DNA of 64,000 bases from Halorubrum aquaticum. GTDB lineage: Archaea; Halobacteriota; Halobacteria; Halobacteriales; Haloferacaceae. The notes beneath the pieces were generated by a model that was not told the origin of the DNA, ran no database searches, and worked only from the letters and a program-made list of their open reading frames with translations. Positions 41,744 through 51,172 of this stretch are shown in pieces. Position numbers and translations under genes: made by a program. The DNA lies in the NCBI RefSeq assembly GCF_900113615.1, contig NZ_FOPZ01000017.1, positions 1-64,000 on the forward strand. Reading direction: 5' to 3'. The first letter of the stretch is position 1; every line of letters starts with the position of its first letter.

Positions 41744-42757
41744 ATGTTCGCGACCCTGCCGGACGCGCTCCGACTGATCGTCGTCCCCGTCTTCTGCTGG
41801 GCGGCGGTCCGGGACGTCCGGACCCGGCGGCTCCCCAACCGGATCTGGCCGCCGCTGTACGCCTTCGGTGCGCTGTTGCTCCTCTGGGACGCGGCCCTGC
41901 TGTGGCCCTTCGCGGGGCTCGACGGCCGGTGGTTCCTCGTCCGGGTCGCCGTCAGCCTGCTGTTCGTCGCGCCGCTCGGCTACGCGTTCTGGTATCTCGG
42001 GGCGTTCGGCGGGGCCGACGCGAAGGCGCTCATCGCGCTCGCGGTCGTCTTCCCGACCTTCCCGAGCTACGAGGTCGCCGGCCTCTCCCTGCCGGTCGTC
42101 GAGACCGCGCTGGGCGTCTTCTCGCTCACGGTCCTCACGAACACGGTGCTTCTCGGGTTGGCATACCCGGTCGGACTGGCCGCCTCCAACCTCGTGAGCG
42201 GCGAGCGCTCGACGACGATGTTCCTCGCCCGGCCGGTGTCGACCGGCTCGCTCCCGGAACGACACGGCCGACTGTTCGAGGACCCCGAGGGAACGACCCG
42301 GAACGGACTGGACCTGGACGCGCTCCGGATGTACCTCCGGTGGCGCGGGCTGACGCTCGCGGCCCTCCGCGCGGACCCCGACCGCCTCCGCGACCCCGAG
42401 AGCGTCACTGAGACGTTCGATCCCACCGACGGCGGGACACACGTCGGCCCCGCGACCGACGGCGGGACGGCGATCGAAAGCGACGACGCCGCTGGGGGCG
42501 GCGACGGCGACGACGAGAGGATCCCCGACTTCGACGACCCGTGGGCCGCGGAGCGGTTCCTCGCCGAGATCGACCACGGCGCGTACGGAACCGACGCCGA
42601 GACGCTCCGCGAAGGGTTGGAGGTGGTCGCCGGCCGCGAGACGGTCCGCGTCTCGCCGGGGATGCCGTTCGTCGTGCCGATGGCGGCCGGGCTGGTCGTC
42701 TCCGTCACCTACGGCGACGCGTTGTTCGCGCTGCTCGGCGCGCTCGGACTGGTGTGA
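41744..42757 (+). CDS. pibD: Prepilin/preflagellin peptidase (A24 family)
   Basis: A 337-residue integral membrane aspartic protease of the PibD type that cuts type IV pilin-like signal peptides before pilus and archaellum assembly. The two catalytic Asp lie in AAVRDVRTRRLPN and FGGADAKALIA, as in family A24. The N-terminal 130 residues hold four to five helices. The C-terminal half is a long soluble acidic region plus a last helix (VVPMAAGLVVSVTYGDALFAL), longer than in bacterial prepilin peptidases. Substrates are not in the window. Confidence 0.9.
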   Translation: MFATLPDALRLIVVPVFCWAAVRDVRTRRLPNRIWPPLYAFGALLLLWDAALLWPFAGLDGRWFLVRVAVSLLFVAPLGYAFWYLGAFGGADAKALIALAVVFPTFPSYEVAGLSLPVVETALGVFSLTVLTNTVLLGLAYPVGLAASNLVSGERSTTMFLARPVSTGSLPERHGRLFEDPEGTTRNGLDLDALRMYLRWRGLTLAALRADPDRLRDPESVTETFDPTDGGTHVGPATDGGTAIESDDAAGGGDGDDERIPDFDDPWAAERFLAEIDHGAYGTDAETLREGLEVVAGRETVRVSPGMPFVVPMAAGLVVSVTYGDALFALLGALGLV

Positions 42758-42808
42758 GCCGGAAGAAGTGGTCCGGGAACGACGCGTCGGTCCGGACCGA
42801 CGACCCGG

Positions 42809-44368
42809 TCAGGCCTCGATCGGCAGGTCGCCGACGGTCGAGACCCGCGTGCCGATCGGTCGTTTGACGAACTCGCCGAGTTCGCGACCGAACAGCCGAC
42901 TCACGCCGCGCTGGGCGGCGACGTCGAGGAGTCGCTGGTCGATCCGGCCGTCGACGACGACGGCGTGGGGCGGGTCGGACGCGCCCTCGACCGCGTCGAA
43001 CGCGTCGTCGACCTCGACCTCGTCGAGAACGCCGAGGTCGTCGTCGAGCAGCCTCGCGAGCCCGCTCTCGCGGTCGACGACCTCCTGGACGTGTTCCTCG
43101 AGCGATCTGGGCTCGTCGTCGGAAGTCGGGTCGCTCGCGGAGTCCGCGTCGTCCGTACCGACCGAGCGATCGGTCGGAGCGGCGTCGTCGGCGTCGGCCG
43201 TGGTTGCGTCACCGGTGGCGGCGGCGGTGGTGGTAGCGTCGTCGTCCCGGTCGGAGGGCGTTCCGGGAGCGTCCTCCGGGTCGTCGGATCCGTCGGGGTC
43301 GTCGGATCCCTCGGAAGCGTCGGATCCCCCGAACTCGTCGGGGTCGCGCGCGCCCTCGACGCCGTTCGGCTCGGTCGTCGCGGCCGAACTGTCGGGTCGG
43401 AGCGCGTCGGCGGCGGTCGCGTCGGCCGCGTCGTCAGTGTCGATGTCGGCATCGTCGTCGATGTCGGCCGCGTCGTCGGTGTCGGCATTGCCTCCGGCGT
43501 CGTCCTCCCCGTCATCCGCGTCGGTTTCGGGGCCGCTACCGGCCGCCTCCCGGAGATTCGGCGCGTCGGCGAGCGTCTCGTAGGGCACCTTCCCGCGGAG
43601 CGCCTCGAAGACGGCCCCGCGGTCGAGGTCCTCGACGGACTCGCCGGGCGGCGCGAACGCGACGTAGTCGACCTCGCCGACCTGTGCGAGCTCGCGGAGG
43701 ATGAGCTCGCCGCCGCGGTCGCCGTCGAGGAACGCGGTGACCGTGCGCGAGCGCGTGAGGTCCGCGACCGCGTCGGGGACGTTCGTCCCCTCGACGGCGA
43801 CCGCGTTCTTGATCCCGCACTCGAGCAGCGTCGAGACGTCCGCCCGGCCCTCGACGACTATCACCGCGTCGGAGTCGCCGACCCGCGGACCGGCCGGGAG
43901 TCCCTCGTAGTCGACGACGCCCTCGATCCGGGCGGCGTCCCTGACCTCCTCCAACACGTCGTCGCTGGCGAGGCTCGTCTCCTCGAACCCGCTCGCGACG
44001 AGCTCCTTGGCGCGCTCGACGACCTCCCGCCGCTTGGCCGCGCGCACGTCCTCGATGCTCGTCACCTCGACGGCGGCCCCGCAGGGGCCGATCCGGTCTA
44101 TCGTCTCCAGCGAGGCCGCAAGGATCGCGGTCTCGACCTTGTCGAGGCTCGAGGCGACCGTCACCTCGCCGAAGGACTGCCCGTTCTCCGAGCGTATCTC
44201 CACGTCGATCCGGCCGACCTTCGAGGACTCCTGGAGGTCGCGCAAGTCGAGCTCGTCGCCGAGGAGCCCCTCGGTCTGTCCGAACACCGCGCCGACGACG
44301 TCGCTCCGCTCGACGACGCCGTCGGCCGCGATGGTGGCCCGGATCAGGTATTTGGCTGTGTCGTTCAT
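42809..44368 (-). CDS. dnaG: DnaG-type primase, archaeal
   Basis: A 519-residue archaeal DnaG with a Toprim core. It starts NDTAKYLIRATIAADGVVER. Toprim motifs are IVVEGRADVSTLLECG (Glu) and TAFLDGDRGGELI (Asp-x-Asp). In archaea this protein associates with the exosome rather than acting as the main primase. Between about residues 275 and 430 lies an acidic, Ser/Asp/Thr-rich low-complexity segment. A conserved C-terminal domain (VVDGRIDQRLLDVAAQRGVSRLFG) follows. The ATG at 44368 gives the family N terminus; longer frames upstream are spurious. Confidence 0.95.
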   Translation of the reverse strand: MNDTAKYLIRATIAADGVVERSDVVGAVFGQTEGLLGDELDLRDLQESSKVGRIDVEIRSENGQSFGEVTVASSLDKVETAILAASLETIDRIGPCGAAVEVTSIEDVRAAKRREVVERAKELVASGFEETSLASDDVLEEVRDAARIEGVVDYEGLPAGPRVGDSDAVIVVEGRADVSTLLECGIKNAVAVEGTNVPDAVADLTRSRTVTAFLDGDRGGELILRELAQVGEVDYVAFAPPGESVEDLDRGAVFEALRGKVPYETLADAPNLREAAGSGPETDADDGEDDAGGNADTDDAADIDDDADIDTDDAADATAADALRPDSSAATTEPNGVEGARDPDEFGGSDASEGSDDPDGSDDPEDAPGTPSDRDDDATTTAAATGDATTADADDAAPTDRSVGTDDADSASDPTSDDEPRSLEEHVQEVVDRESGLARLLDDDLGVLDEVEVDDAFDAVEGASDPPHAVVVDGRIDQRLLDVAAQRGVSRLFGRELGEFVKRPIGTRVSTVGDLPIEA

Positions 44369-44519
44369 GTGATGAGTGATGGTGATGTGAACGGACGGCG
44401 GTTCGCCGTCCCGTTTCGGGTAGGATCGGTCCGGAAAAATAGCTGTCGACCCACGGATCGTCGTCGAACGTGGCCGGCGGCCACCGGTCGTCGTCAGGTA
44501 TTGCCGCCGTGGAACAGGG

Positions 44520-44526
44520 TTTAATC
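44520..44526 (+). promoter_or_regulatory. TATA-like box (TTTAATC)
   Basis: Lies 28-34 bases before the GTG at 44554, supporting that start and a leaderless transcript for the DUF3311/symporter operon. Confidence 0.55.
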
Positions 44527-44553
44527 GGATCGACCCCTGGATCGTTCCAACCG

Positions 44554-44817
44554 GTGAGACGTTCGAGAGACCTCCTCTGGATACCGACGTTCGCGCTCCT
44601 CGTCGCGTTCGCGGTCCCGTGGCCGCTGTGGGGATCGGACCGCGTCGTCGCCGGGCTGCCGGCGTGGATCTGGTGGCACGTCGGGTGGCTCGGGCTCTGT
44701 GCGCTCGCGTTCCGGGCGTTCGTTCGGAGCGGCGCGTGGGAGCGCGGAATGGGGATCGACGCCGCGGAACGGGCGGGCGAAGCCGACGCGACGGTCGACG
44801 GGGGCGACCGGCGATGA
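44554..44817 (+). CDS. DUF3311 small membrane protein, symporter accessory
   Basis: An 87-residue protein with two helices: LLWIPTFALLVAFAVPWPLWG and LPAWIWWHVGWLGLCALAFRAF. Pro-Trp-rich helix borders are typical of DUF3311 proteins, which are encoded next to sodium-solute symporters in many organisms. The start is a GTG placed at the right distance from a TATA-like box. Its TGA overlaps the symporter ATG, so the two are coupled. Likely a small companion subunit. Confidence 0.75.
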   Translation: MRRSRDLLWIPTFALLVAFAVPWPLWGSDRVVAGLPAWIWWHVGWLGLCALAFRAFVRSGAWERGMGIDAAERAGEADATVDGGDRR

Positions 44818-46310
44818 CTGCGGGGATCGGGCTCACGGTCGTGGTCGGCTACCTGGTCACGGCGCTCGCGATCGGCCTCGTCGCCTACCGGCTCACGGAG
44901 TCGACCGCAGAGGACTACTACCTCGCGAACCGCTCGATCGGCACGCTGGTGTTGCTGTTCACGACGTTCGCCACGCTGCTCTCGGCGTTCACCTTCTTCG
45001 GGGGGCCGAACCTCGCGTACGCGGCCGGTCCGGAGTGGCTGATCGTGATGGGGACGCTCGACGGCGTGTTGTTCGCGGTGTTGTGGTACGTCGTCGGCTA
45101 CAAACAGTGGCTGATCGGCGAGCGGAACGGGTACGTCACGCTCGGCGAGATGCTCGGCGACCGGTTCGGCTCCCGGGGGCTCCGCGGGCTCGTCGCCGGC
45201 GTCAGCCTCCTGTGGCTGTTCCCGTACGTCATGCTCCAGCAGATGGGCGCGGGCGAGGCGCTCGTCGGGCTGACCGGCGGCGCGGTCCCCTACTGGGGCG
45301 GCGCGGCGCTGGTCACCGCGTTCATGATCGCGTACGTGACGCTCGCGGGGATGCGCGGCGTCGCGTGGACCGACACGATACAGGGACTGTTCATGCTCTC
45401 GGTCGTCTGGGTCGCCGCCGCCTGGGTGGTCTCGGCCGTCGGCGGCGTCGGCGCGGCGACCGAGTCGATGCTGGCGGCCCGCCCCAAGTTCGGGAGCTTC
45501 GGCGGCGGGACCTACACGCCGGGGTTCATCGTCTCGACCGCGATCACGATCGCGTTCGGCGTGACGATGTTCCCGCAGATCAACCAGCGTTTCTTCGTCG
45601 CGGACTCGGGGGCGGTCCTGAAGCGGTCGTTCGCGCTGTGGCCCGTCCTCGTGCTGCTCCTCTTTTTCCCCGCGTTCATGCTCGGCGCGTGGGCCGCCGG
45701 GATGCCGATCGACGTGCCCGAGGGTTCGAACGTGCTCCCGGTCGTCCTCGCCGAGTACACGCCGACGTGGTTCGCCGCGCTGGTGATCGCGGGCGCGATG
45801 GCCGCGATGATGTCCTCGTCGGACTCGATGCTGCTCTCGGGGTCGTCGTACTTCACCCGCGACCTCTACCGACCGTTCGTTGACGCCGGCGTCTCGACCG
45901 ATGGGGAGGCGTTGCTCGGGCGGATCGGCGTCGTCCTCTTCGCCGGCCTCGCGTTCCTCGCGAGCCTCCTCCGGCCCGGGACGCTGATCGAGGTGGGCGA
46001 CACCGCGTTCTCGGGGTTCGCGCTGCTCGCGCCGCCCGTGATCTGCGCGCTCTACCGGGACCGGACCACCCGCGACGGGATGGCGGTCGGGATCGCGGTC
46101 CCGCAGGTCGCGTACCTCCTCGTGGTGTTGTCGTCGGTCCTCCCGCTCGTCCCGACCCTGCCGCGGACGGTCTCCGTCGCGGGATCCGGCGGGTGGGACG
46201 TGGCGCTCGGGCTGATGGTCCTCTCGCTCGCGCTCACCGTCGGCGTCTCGCGCGTCACCGCGCCGACCGCCGAGAGCGACGCATCCCGGTTCGCGGTCGC
46301 GGGCGACTGA
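44814..46310 (+). CDS. Sodium:solute symporter (SSS family)
   Basis: A 498-residue protein with about 13 membrane helices. Signatures include ESTAEDYYLANRSIG near the N terminus, FFGGPNLAYAAGPEW and MIAYVTLAGMRGVAWTDTIQGLFML in helix 5-6, and a late AMMSSSDSMLLSGSSYFTRDL, the sodium-site and gating motif of the family. It couples uptake of a small solute to the Na+ gradient; substrate (e.g. acetate, proline or pantothenate) cannot be told from sequence. Coupled with DUF3311 through an ATGA overlap. Confidence 0.92.
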   Translation: MTAGIGLTVVVGYLVTALAIGLVAYRLTESTAEDYYLANRSIGTLVLLFTTFATLLSAFTFFGGPNLAYAAGPEWLIVMGTLDGVLFAVLWYVVGYKQWLIGERNGYVTLGEMLGDRFGSRGLRGLVAGVSLLWLFPYVMLQQMGAGEALVGLTGGAVPYWGGAALVTAFMIAYVTLAGMRGVAWTDTIQGLFMLSVVWVAAAWVVSAVGGVGAATESMLAARPKFGSFGGGTYTPGFIVSTAITIAFGVTMFPQINQRFFVADSGAVLKRSFALWPVLVLLLFFPAFMLGAWAAGMPIDVPEGSNVLPVVLAEYTPTWFAALVIAGAMAAMMSSSDSMLLSGSSYFTRDLYRPFVDAGVSTDGEALLGRIGVVLFAGLAFLASLLRPGTLIEVGDTAFSGFALLAPPVICALYRDRTTRDGMAVGIAVPQVAYLLVVLSSVLPLVPTLPRTVSVAGSGGWDVALGLMVLSLALTVGVSRVTAPTAESDASRFAVAGD

Positions 46311-46373
46311 GGGGGCCACACCACGTCGACGGAGCACTTCCCGTCGTCAGGTCGCTCGCTCCTCGCCGCCGAG

Positions 46374-46940
46374 TCATTCCCCGCCGTCGAGTTCCCGAAC
46401 GACCGTCGCCGGGTTCCCGCCGACGACGACGCCCGCGGGAACGTCCTCGACGACGACCGCGCCGGAAGCGATCACGGAGCCGTCGCCGACCGTCACGCCG
46501 GGGTTGATCACCGCTTTCCCCCCGATCCAGACGTCGTCGCCGATCGTCACCGGCTCGCCGGACTCCAGCCCCTCGGAGCGCTTCCCCGCGTCGATCGGGT
46601 GCGTCGCGGTGTAGACGTGCGTGCCGGGGCCGACGAGGCAGTTCCGGCCGATCTCGATCCGGCGGACGTCGAGGAGGACGCAGTCGAAGTTGGCGTAGAA
46701 GTCGTCGCCGACGTGGACGTTGTAGCCGTAATCACACCGAAACGGCGGTTCGACCGCGGCGCCCTCGCCGACGGATCCGAACAGCTCGGAGAGCAGCTCC
46801 CGCCGCGTCTCGTCGTCACTCGCGGCGGTCCGGTTGTACCGCGCCGTCAGGTCCCGTGCGCGCTCCCGCTCGGCCGCGAGCTCCGGGTCCGTGGCGTCGT
46901 AGGGGTCCCCGCTCAGCATCCTCGTCTTCTCGTCCGTCAC
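46374..46940 (-). CDS. Sugar O-acetyltransferase (maltose/galactoside acetyltransferase type)
   Basis: A 188-residue left-handed beta-helix enzyme. The N-terminal Mac domain reads RMLSGDPYDATDPELAAERERA, typical of maltose O-acetyltransferase. The hexapeptide repeats include FRCDYGYNVHVGDDFYANFDC, GPGTHVYTATHPIDAGKRSEGL with catalytic His, and VWIGGKAVINPGVTVGDGSVIASG. The GTG at 46940 places VTDEKTRML at the start, the usual position relative to the domain. It transfers acetyl from acetyl-CoA to a sugar hydroxyl. Convergent with the symporter gene. Confidence 0.88.
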   Translation of the reverse strand: MTDEKTRMLSGDPYDATDPELAAERERARDLTARYNRTAASDDETRRELLSELFGSVGEGAAVEPPFRCDYGYNVHVGDDFYANFDCVLLDVRRIEIGRNCLVGPGTHVYTATHPIDAGKRSEGLESGEPVTIGDDVWIGGKAVINPGVTVGDGSVIASGAVVVEDVPAGVVVGGNPATVVRELDGGE

Positions 46941-47008
46941 GTTCGAGGGGGAGCAGCAACTCCCATAAGGGTTTTCGAGGCGGTCCCCCGCCGGTTCGGC
47001 GAGGGATG

Positions 47009-47015
47009 TTTTTGT
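47009..47015 (+). promoter_or_regulatory. T-rich promoter element (TTTTTGT)
   Basis: Lies 25-31 bases before the MscS ATG at 47040, similar to the element before the acetyltransferase at 15148. Confidence 0.45.
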
Positions 47016-47039
47016 AGGGCGCGACCGTCGGAGGGACGT

Positions 47040-47930
47040 ATGGGCCCAGCCATCGCCGTCGTCCTCGGAGGGGCGATCGCTTCGACGGCCGAACCCGGTC
47101 CGGAGGGCCTCGTCGACTACTGGCCGGTCCTGACCCGCGCCGGGTGGTTCATCGCGGGATTCCTCGTCGTGACGTTTCTCGGATGGGTCCTCGTAGAGCC
47201 CATGGTCTCCCGGGCGATCCATCGCCGCAACCGGAACAACCCGACGCTCCGGGAGGCGATATCCCGGTACCTCAGGCTGCTCGTCCTCGTCGTCGCGTTC
47301 CTCGTCGGCGCGGGCGTCGCCGGCTACGGCGACCTGATCGCCGACTCCGCGCTCGTCGTCGCCGCCGCCACGCTGGCGGTCGGCGTGGCGGCCCAGACGG
47401 TGATCGGGTCGCTCGTCAGCGGGACCGTCCTCGTCGTCGACCCGGAGTTCAACGTCGGGAACTACATCGAGTGGGAGACCGGCGAGGGGACGGTCGAGTC
47501 GATCACGCTCCGCATCACGCGCGTCCGCACGCAGGACGGCGGTCTGGTGACCGTCCCGAACACGGTGTTGACCGAACAGGCCATCGAGCGGCCGTACGCC
47601 CGGGACCGGTCCCGGATGACCGACCGCGTCGACCTCGCCTACGACGACGACGTCGGCGAGGCGATCCGGGTCCTCGAGACGGCCGTGGACGGGATCGAGG
47701 GCGTCCTCGAGGAGCCCGCCCCGCACGCGTACGTCGAGGAGTTCGGAGGCGACGCGGTGGGGGTGCGGATACACTACTGGGTCGATGACCCCCGCGATCG
47801 CGACCTCTTCGAGCTCCGATCGCGGTACGCCCGGGCGGCCAAGTCCGGGCTGGAGTCGGCGGGAGTCACGATCAGTCCGGCCTCGAAGCGCGACCTCCGG
47901 GGCCGGATCGAGGTCGAGCGGACCGAGTAG
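47040..47930 (+). CDS. mscS: Small-conductance mechanosensitive channel (MscS family)
   Basis: A 296-residue channel with three helices (AGWFIAGFLVVTFLGWVLVEPM, LRLLVLVVAFLVGAGVAGYG and the pore helix ALVVAAATLAVGVAAQTVIGSLVSG). The Gly/Ala-rich pore helix is followed by the beta domain (VVDPEFNVGNYIEWETGEGTVE) and a C-terminal alpha/beta domain. It opens on hypo-osmotic shock. The ATG at 47040 gives a start with a short periplasmic N terminus; the longer frame is non-coding. Confidence 0.9.
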   Translation: MGPAIAVVLGGAIASTAEPGPEGLVDYWPVLTRAGWFIAGFLVVTFLGWVLVEPMVSRAIHRRNRNNPTLREAISRYLRLLVLVVAFLVGAGVAGYGDLIADSALVVAAATLAVGVAAQTVIGSLVSGTVLVVDPEFNVGNYIEWETGEGTVESITLRITRVRTQDGGLVTVPNTVLTEQAIERPYARDRSRMTDRVDLAYDDDVGEAIRVLETAVDGIEGVLEEPAPHAYVEEFGGDAVGVRIHYWVDDPRDRDLFELRSRYARAAKSGLESAGVTISPASKRDLRGRIEVERTE

Positions 47931-48054
47931 CCGACTCGACCGTCGGCCGGCCGGACCGCATGGCCGACGCGACGGCCGGTCGATCGGCTGGCGACCGTCG
48001 CCAGATATCTCCGGAAGGCACGCGCCTATACGCGTCCCCGATGACGGGGGCGCA

Positions 48055-49014
48055 ATGACACGGTGGAACGTGCTGCTCCCGCCGACCATCGACCCGGTCG
48101 GGCCGGAGTCGCTCGCCGACGTCGCCGACTGTACGAGCCGCGCCGACTACGCCGACGAGGACGAGCTGCTGGCCGACATCGACCGCTACGACGCGGTCAT
48201 CACGCGGACGCGACCTGTGACCGCGGAGCTGATCGCGGCCGCGGACCGGCTGAAGGTGATCGCCAAACACGGGACCGGCGTCGACAACGTCGACGTCGAG
48301 GCCGCGACCGAACACGGCGTGCTCGTGGCGAACACGCCCGGCGAGAACACGAACTCGGTGGCCGAACACGCCGTGGCCCTGCTTCTGGCCGCCAAGCGGA
48401 ACGTCGTCCGCGCGGACCGCGCGACCCGGGAGGCCGACTGGCGACGCGCGGACTTCCGCGGTCACGACCTGTCCGGCCGGACCCTCGGGCTGTTCGGCGC
48501 GGGCAACGCGGGCCGGCGGGTCGCGACGCTGCTCTCGGGCTTCGGCGTGTCCTGTGTGGCGTTCGACCCGTACGTCGACCCCGCGGACCTCCCGGAGAAC
48601 GTCTCGCTGGTCGACGAGCCGCTCGAACTCTTCGAGCGCGCCGACGACGCCAGCGTCCACGCGCCGCTGACCGACGAGACGTATCACGCGATCGGCGAGG
48701 CGGAGATCGGCGCGCTCCCCGAGGACGCCGTCCTCGTGAACACGGCCCGCGGCGGCGTCGTCGACGAGGACGCGCTCGTGAGCGCCCTCCGGGAGGGAAC
48801 GATCGCGGGCGCCGGCGTCGACGTGTACGAGACGGAGCCCCCGGAGCCCGACGACCCGCTCCTCGAGTGCGAGTCGGCCGTGTTCACCCAACACAACGCG
48901 GGCGTCTCCCACGACGCGCTCGAGAACATGAGCCGGGCGGCCGCCGAAAACGTCCGGACCGTCCACGAGGGCGGCGTCCCCGAGACGACGCTGAACCCGG
49001 AGGTCCGCGAGTAG
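48055..49014 (+). CDS. D-isomer-specific 2-hydroxyacid dehydrogenase
   Basis: A 319-residue NAD-dependent dehydrogenase of the SerA-like group. The substrate-domain motif KVIAKHGTGVDNVDVEAATEHG is present, the Rossmann motif is LGLFGAGNAGRRVATLL, and catalytic residues are Arg in VNTARGGVVDED, Glu in VYETEPPEPDDP and His in FTQHNAGVSHDAL. It lacks the ACT domain of phosphoglycerate dehydrogenase, so SerA activity is not proven; glyoxylate, hydroxypyruvate or other keto acids are options. Monocistronic, converging on the glycolipid-binding-like gene. Confidence 0.88.
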   Translation: MTRWNVLLPPTIDPVGPESLADVADCTSRADYADEDELLADIDRYDAVITRTRPVTAELIAAADRLKVIAKHGTGVDNVDVEAATEHGVLVANTPGENTNSVAEHAVALLLAAKRNVVRADRATREADWRRADFRGHDLSGRTLGLFGAGNAGRRVATLLSGFGVSCVAFDPYVDPADLPENVSLVDEPLELFERADDASVHAPLTDETYHAIGEAEIGALPEDAVLVNTARGGVVDEDALVSALREGTIAGAGVDVYETEPPEPDDPLLECESAVFTQHNAGVSHDALENMSRAAAENVRTVHEGGVPETTLNPEVRE

Positions 49015-49031
49015 CTGCGGATCGCTCGCGG

Positions 49032-49604
49032 TTATCGGGGCGGGACCCGGTCGAACAGCTCCGGATAGTCGACGACGAGTCCGTCCCGGTCGACCGACAA
49101 CTCTGCCGTGAAGCCGCTGGACGTGTTCTCGTAGCGATACCGTCCGCCGTCCTCGTCGATCGGATCGAGGCAGGTGTACCGCTGGGAGGCGGCCTCGACT
49201 CGGAGGTCCGGTACCGAAACGTACGCGACCCGTATCTCGGCCGACTCGTTCCCGTCGAGTTCCAACCGTCGAATCGGGAGCGTGTTGCTGAACGGCGTCG
49301 CCGAGACGTCCACGTCGATACATCCGTCCAGCGACGGGACCTCCCTTCCTCGACCGTCGGTCCAGTTGCCGTTCCCGTCGGCTCGAAGCGTGATCGACGT
49401 GGATTCCCGGCCGAGGACGGCGACTTCCACCCGCTGAACGCGGTGTCGCCGGTCGCAGTCGATCTCGTAGCGGACTCGAAACGGTTCCCCGTCGACCGAA
49501 CCGATGACGACGCTCTCCGCGGAGACGCCCGCCGCGTCCTCGATGAGGCGGAGCGACTCCATTCCGACCCCGACGACTGGAGACCAGAACACGTCTCGAT
49601 TCAC
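49032..49604 (-). CDS. Putative glycolipid-binding protein (PF06475-like)
   Basis: A 190-residue soluble protein. It starts VNRDVFWSPVVGVGMESLRL and continues VIGSVDGEPFRVRYEIDCD, then TLRADGNGNWTDGRG and CIDVDVSATPFSNTLPIRRL, the family's signature of Trp-Trp pairs and Cys-x-Asp-x-Asp. In other organisms members of this fold (a two-fold repeated beta barrel) are called putative glycolipid-binding. The GTG at 49604 is chosen because the domain begins there. Function in haloarchaea unknown. Confidence 0.75.
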   Translation of the reverse strand: MNRDVFWSPVVGVGMESLRLIEDAAGVSAESVVIGSVDGEPFRVRYEIDCDRRHRVQRVEVAVLGRESTSITLRADGNGNWTDGRGREVPSLDGCIDVDVSATPFSNTLPIRRLELDGNESAEIRVAYVSVPDLRVEAASQRYTCLDPIDEDGGRYRYENTSSGFTAELSVDRDGLVVDYPELFDRVPPR

Positions 49605-49812
49605 ACGCCGGAGGACGTCGTGGGTGCGAATAGCCGTTTCTCTTCGCAGATCGACGCTCCGTGCTGACCGCAACCGAGACGAGCGTGACCCCCGCTTGGT
49701 ACGGGGTTCGGTTCCACGACGTGATCTCGTCGGAGAAGACGCGGTCGAGACGGAGGCGGCGGCGCCGTCCTTCTCGAACGAACTATACCCGAAGACGCAC
49801 ATAGGCGGTCCC

Positions 49813-51093
49813 GTGGTCGCCCTCCATCGACCCCCGGGAACGAACCGGTCCGAGGCGGTCGCCGTCGCGAACCTGCTGCCGCTCGTCGGCGTCGTCTGGC
49901 TCGGCTGGAACGCCGCGGCGCTCGTGACCCTCTACTGGTTCGAGCTCGGGATCGCCGCGTTCTTCGCCGTCGTCCGCGGGCTGTTCGCCGGCCGACCGAG
50001 CGACCTCGACACGGACGCGTTGGTGTTCGGCGCGCTGGCGTCGAAACCCCTCGCACTCTCGATCCCCCGAACCGGGGTCCGGATCCACCTCTCGTCGGTC
50101 CTCTCGCTCGTCGTGGTCGCGCCGATCCTCGGGGTCACGTGGTTCGTCCTCGGCGGCGTCGTGTTGGGGTTCGTCGGGGCCGACTCGCTCCCGTCGGCCG
50201 CGCTCGAGACGGTCACGATCGCGGTGGGCGTCGTCCTCCTCTCGGAGGCCGGGACGACCGTCCTCGACTACTTCCATCGCGGCGGCTACCGCGAGGAGAG
50301 CGCGGGGACGGCGGTCTCGGGCGTCTTCTTCCGGCTCGCGACGGTGCTCGTCGGCGGGATCCTCACGGTGACGGTCGTCGCGGAGGCGATCGGGGTCGAC
50401 GGCGACGCGACCGCGACGGAGGCGGCCGACCCGGTCGCGTTCGGCGTGCCGATCCTCGTCGGCGTCGTCCTCGTCAAGTTCGCGTTCGACCTCGCGGGGC
50501 TGTACGGCGACCGGCTCGCCGCGATCGACGAGTCCGCGGGCGGGCCCTTCGGCTGGTCGCGCGAGCCCCCGACTCGAGACCCGGTCGAGGACGACCTCGC
50601 GGACGCGGACCGCCGGATACGCCCCTCGATCGCCGGTCGGCTGTTCGGCGAGCCGGTCTCGCCCGTCGAGCATCCGGGACCGTGGTACCTCTCGGTCGTC
50701 TGTCTGCTCGTGGCGCTCCTCTTCGCGCTCGGCCGGGCGTGGGGGATCGTCCTGGGGCTCGTCGCCGTCGCGGTCGCGATCCCGCCCGTCGCGGTCGCGA
50801 TCGACTCGCTGGTCCGGTACGGCGCGGTCGAGTACCGGATCGACGCCGACGGCGACGCGATCGTCGGCTACGACCGGGCGTGCGGGACGGCGCTGTGGCG
50901 GGTCGAACCCTGGGACGAGGAGGGCCTGCGGATCGAGCGCGACCGCCTCGACGAGCGGCTCGGCACCTCGACGGTCGCCGTCGAGTTACGGGACCGCGAG
51001 GTCCGGCTTCCGCGGCTCCCGGCCGACGAGGACGGTACGGACCGGGTCGTCGACGTCTTCGACCGCCGACCCGATCGTGGATCCGACCGGTAA
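49813..51093 (+). CDS. DUF6498-like multi-pass membrane protein
   Basis: A 426-residue protein with about eight membrane helices. The N-terminal part ([20 protein letters not shown], then [20 protein letters not shown]) is the DUF6498 signature as I recall it. Further helices include [41 protein letters not shown] and [17 protein letters not shown]. The C terminus ([20 protein letters not shown], then [20 protein letters not shown]) is soluble and acidic. The GTG at 49813 follows a TATA-like ctataccc. Function unknown. Confidence 0.65.
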   Translation: MVALHRPPGTNRSEAVAVANLLPLVGVVWLGWNAAALVTLYWFELGIAAFFAVVRGLFAGRPSDLDTDALVFGALASKPLALSIPRTGVRIHLSSVLSLVVVAPILGVTWFVLGGVVLGFVGADSLPSAALETVTIAVGVVLLSEAGTTVLDYFHRGGYREESAGTAVSGVFFRLATVLVGGILTVTVVAEAIGVDGDATATEAADPVAFGVPILVGVVLVKFAFDLAGLYGDRLAAIDESAGGPFGWSREPPTRDPVEDDLADADRRIRPSIAGRLFGEPVSPVEHPGPWYLSVVCLLVALLFALGRAWGIVLGLVAVAVAIPPVAVAIDSLVRYGAVEYRIDADGDAIVGYDRACGTALWRVEPWDEEGLRIERDRLDERLGTSTVAVELRDREVRLPRLPADEDGTDRVVDVFDRRPDRGSDR

Positions 51094-51142
51094 CCTCGAT
51101 ATCGATTTTCGTATACGGTGTTTGCCGTATCCGTGGACAACC

Positions 51143-51149
51143 TATATAA
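51143..51149 (+). promoter_or_regulatory. TATA box (TATATAA)
   Basis: Lies 24-30 bases before the aminotransferase ATG at 51173; a leaderless transcript is expected. Confidence 0.65.
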
Positions 51150-51172
51150 CGACCACTCCCGTGGATGGACGT

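Noticed and set aside
43536-46337. A 933-residue minus-strand open frame
   Set aside because: It lies opposite the symporter and overlaps dnaG in another frame; composition is Arg/Glu/Asp repeats typical of G+C-rich antisense frames.
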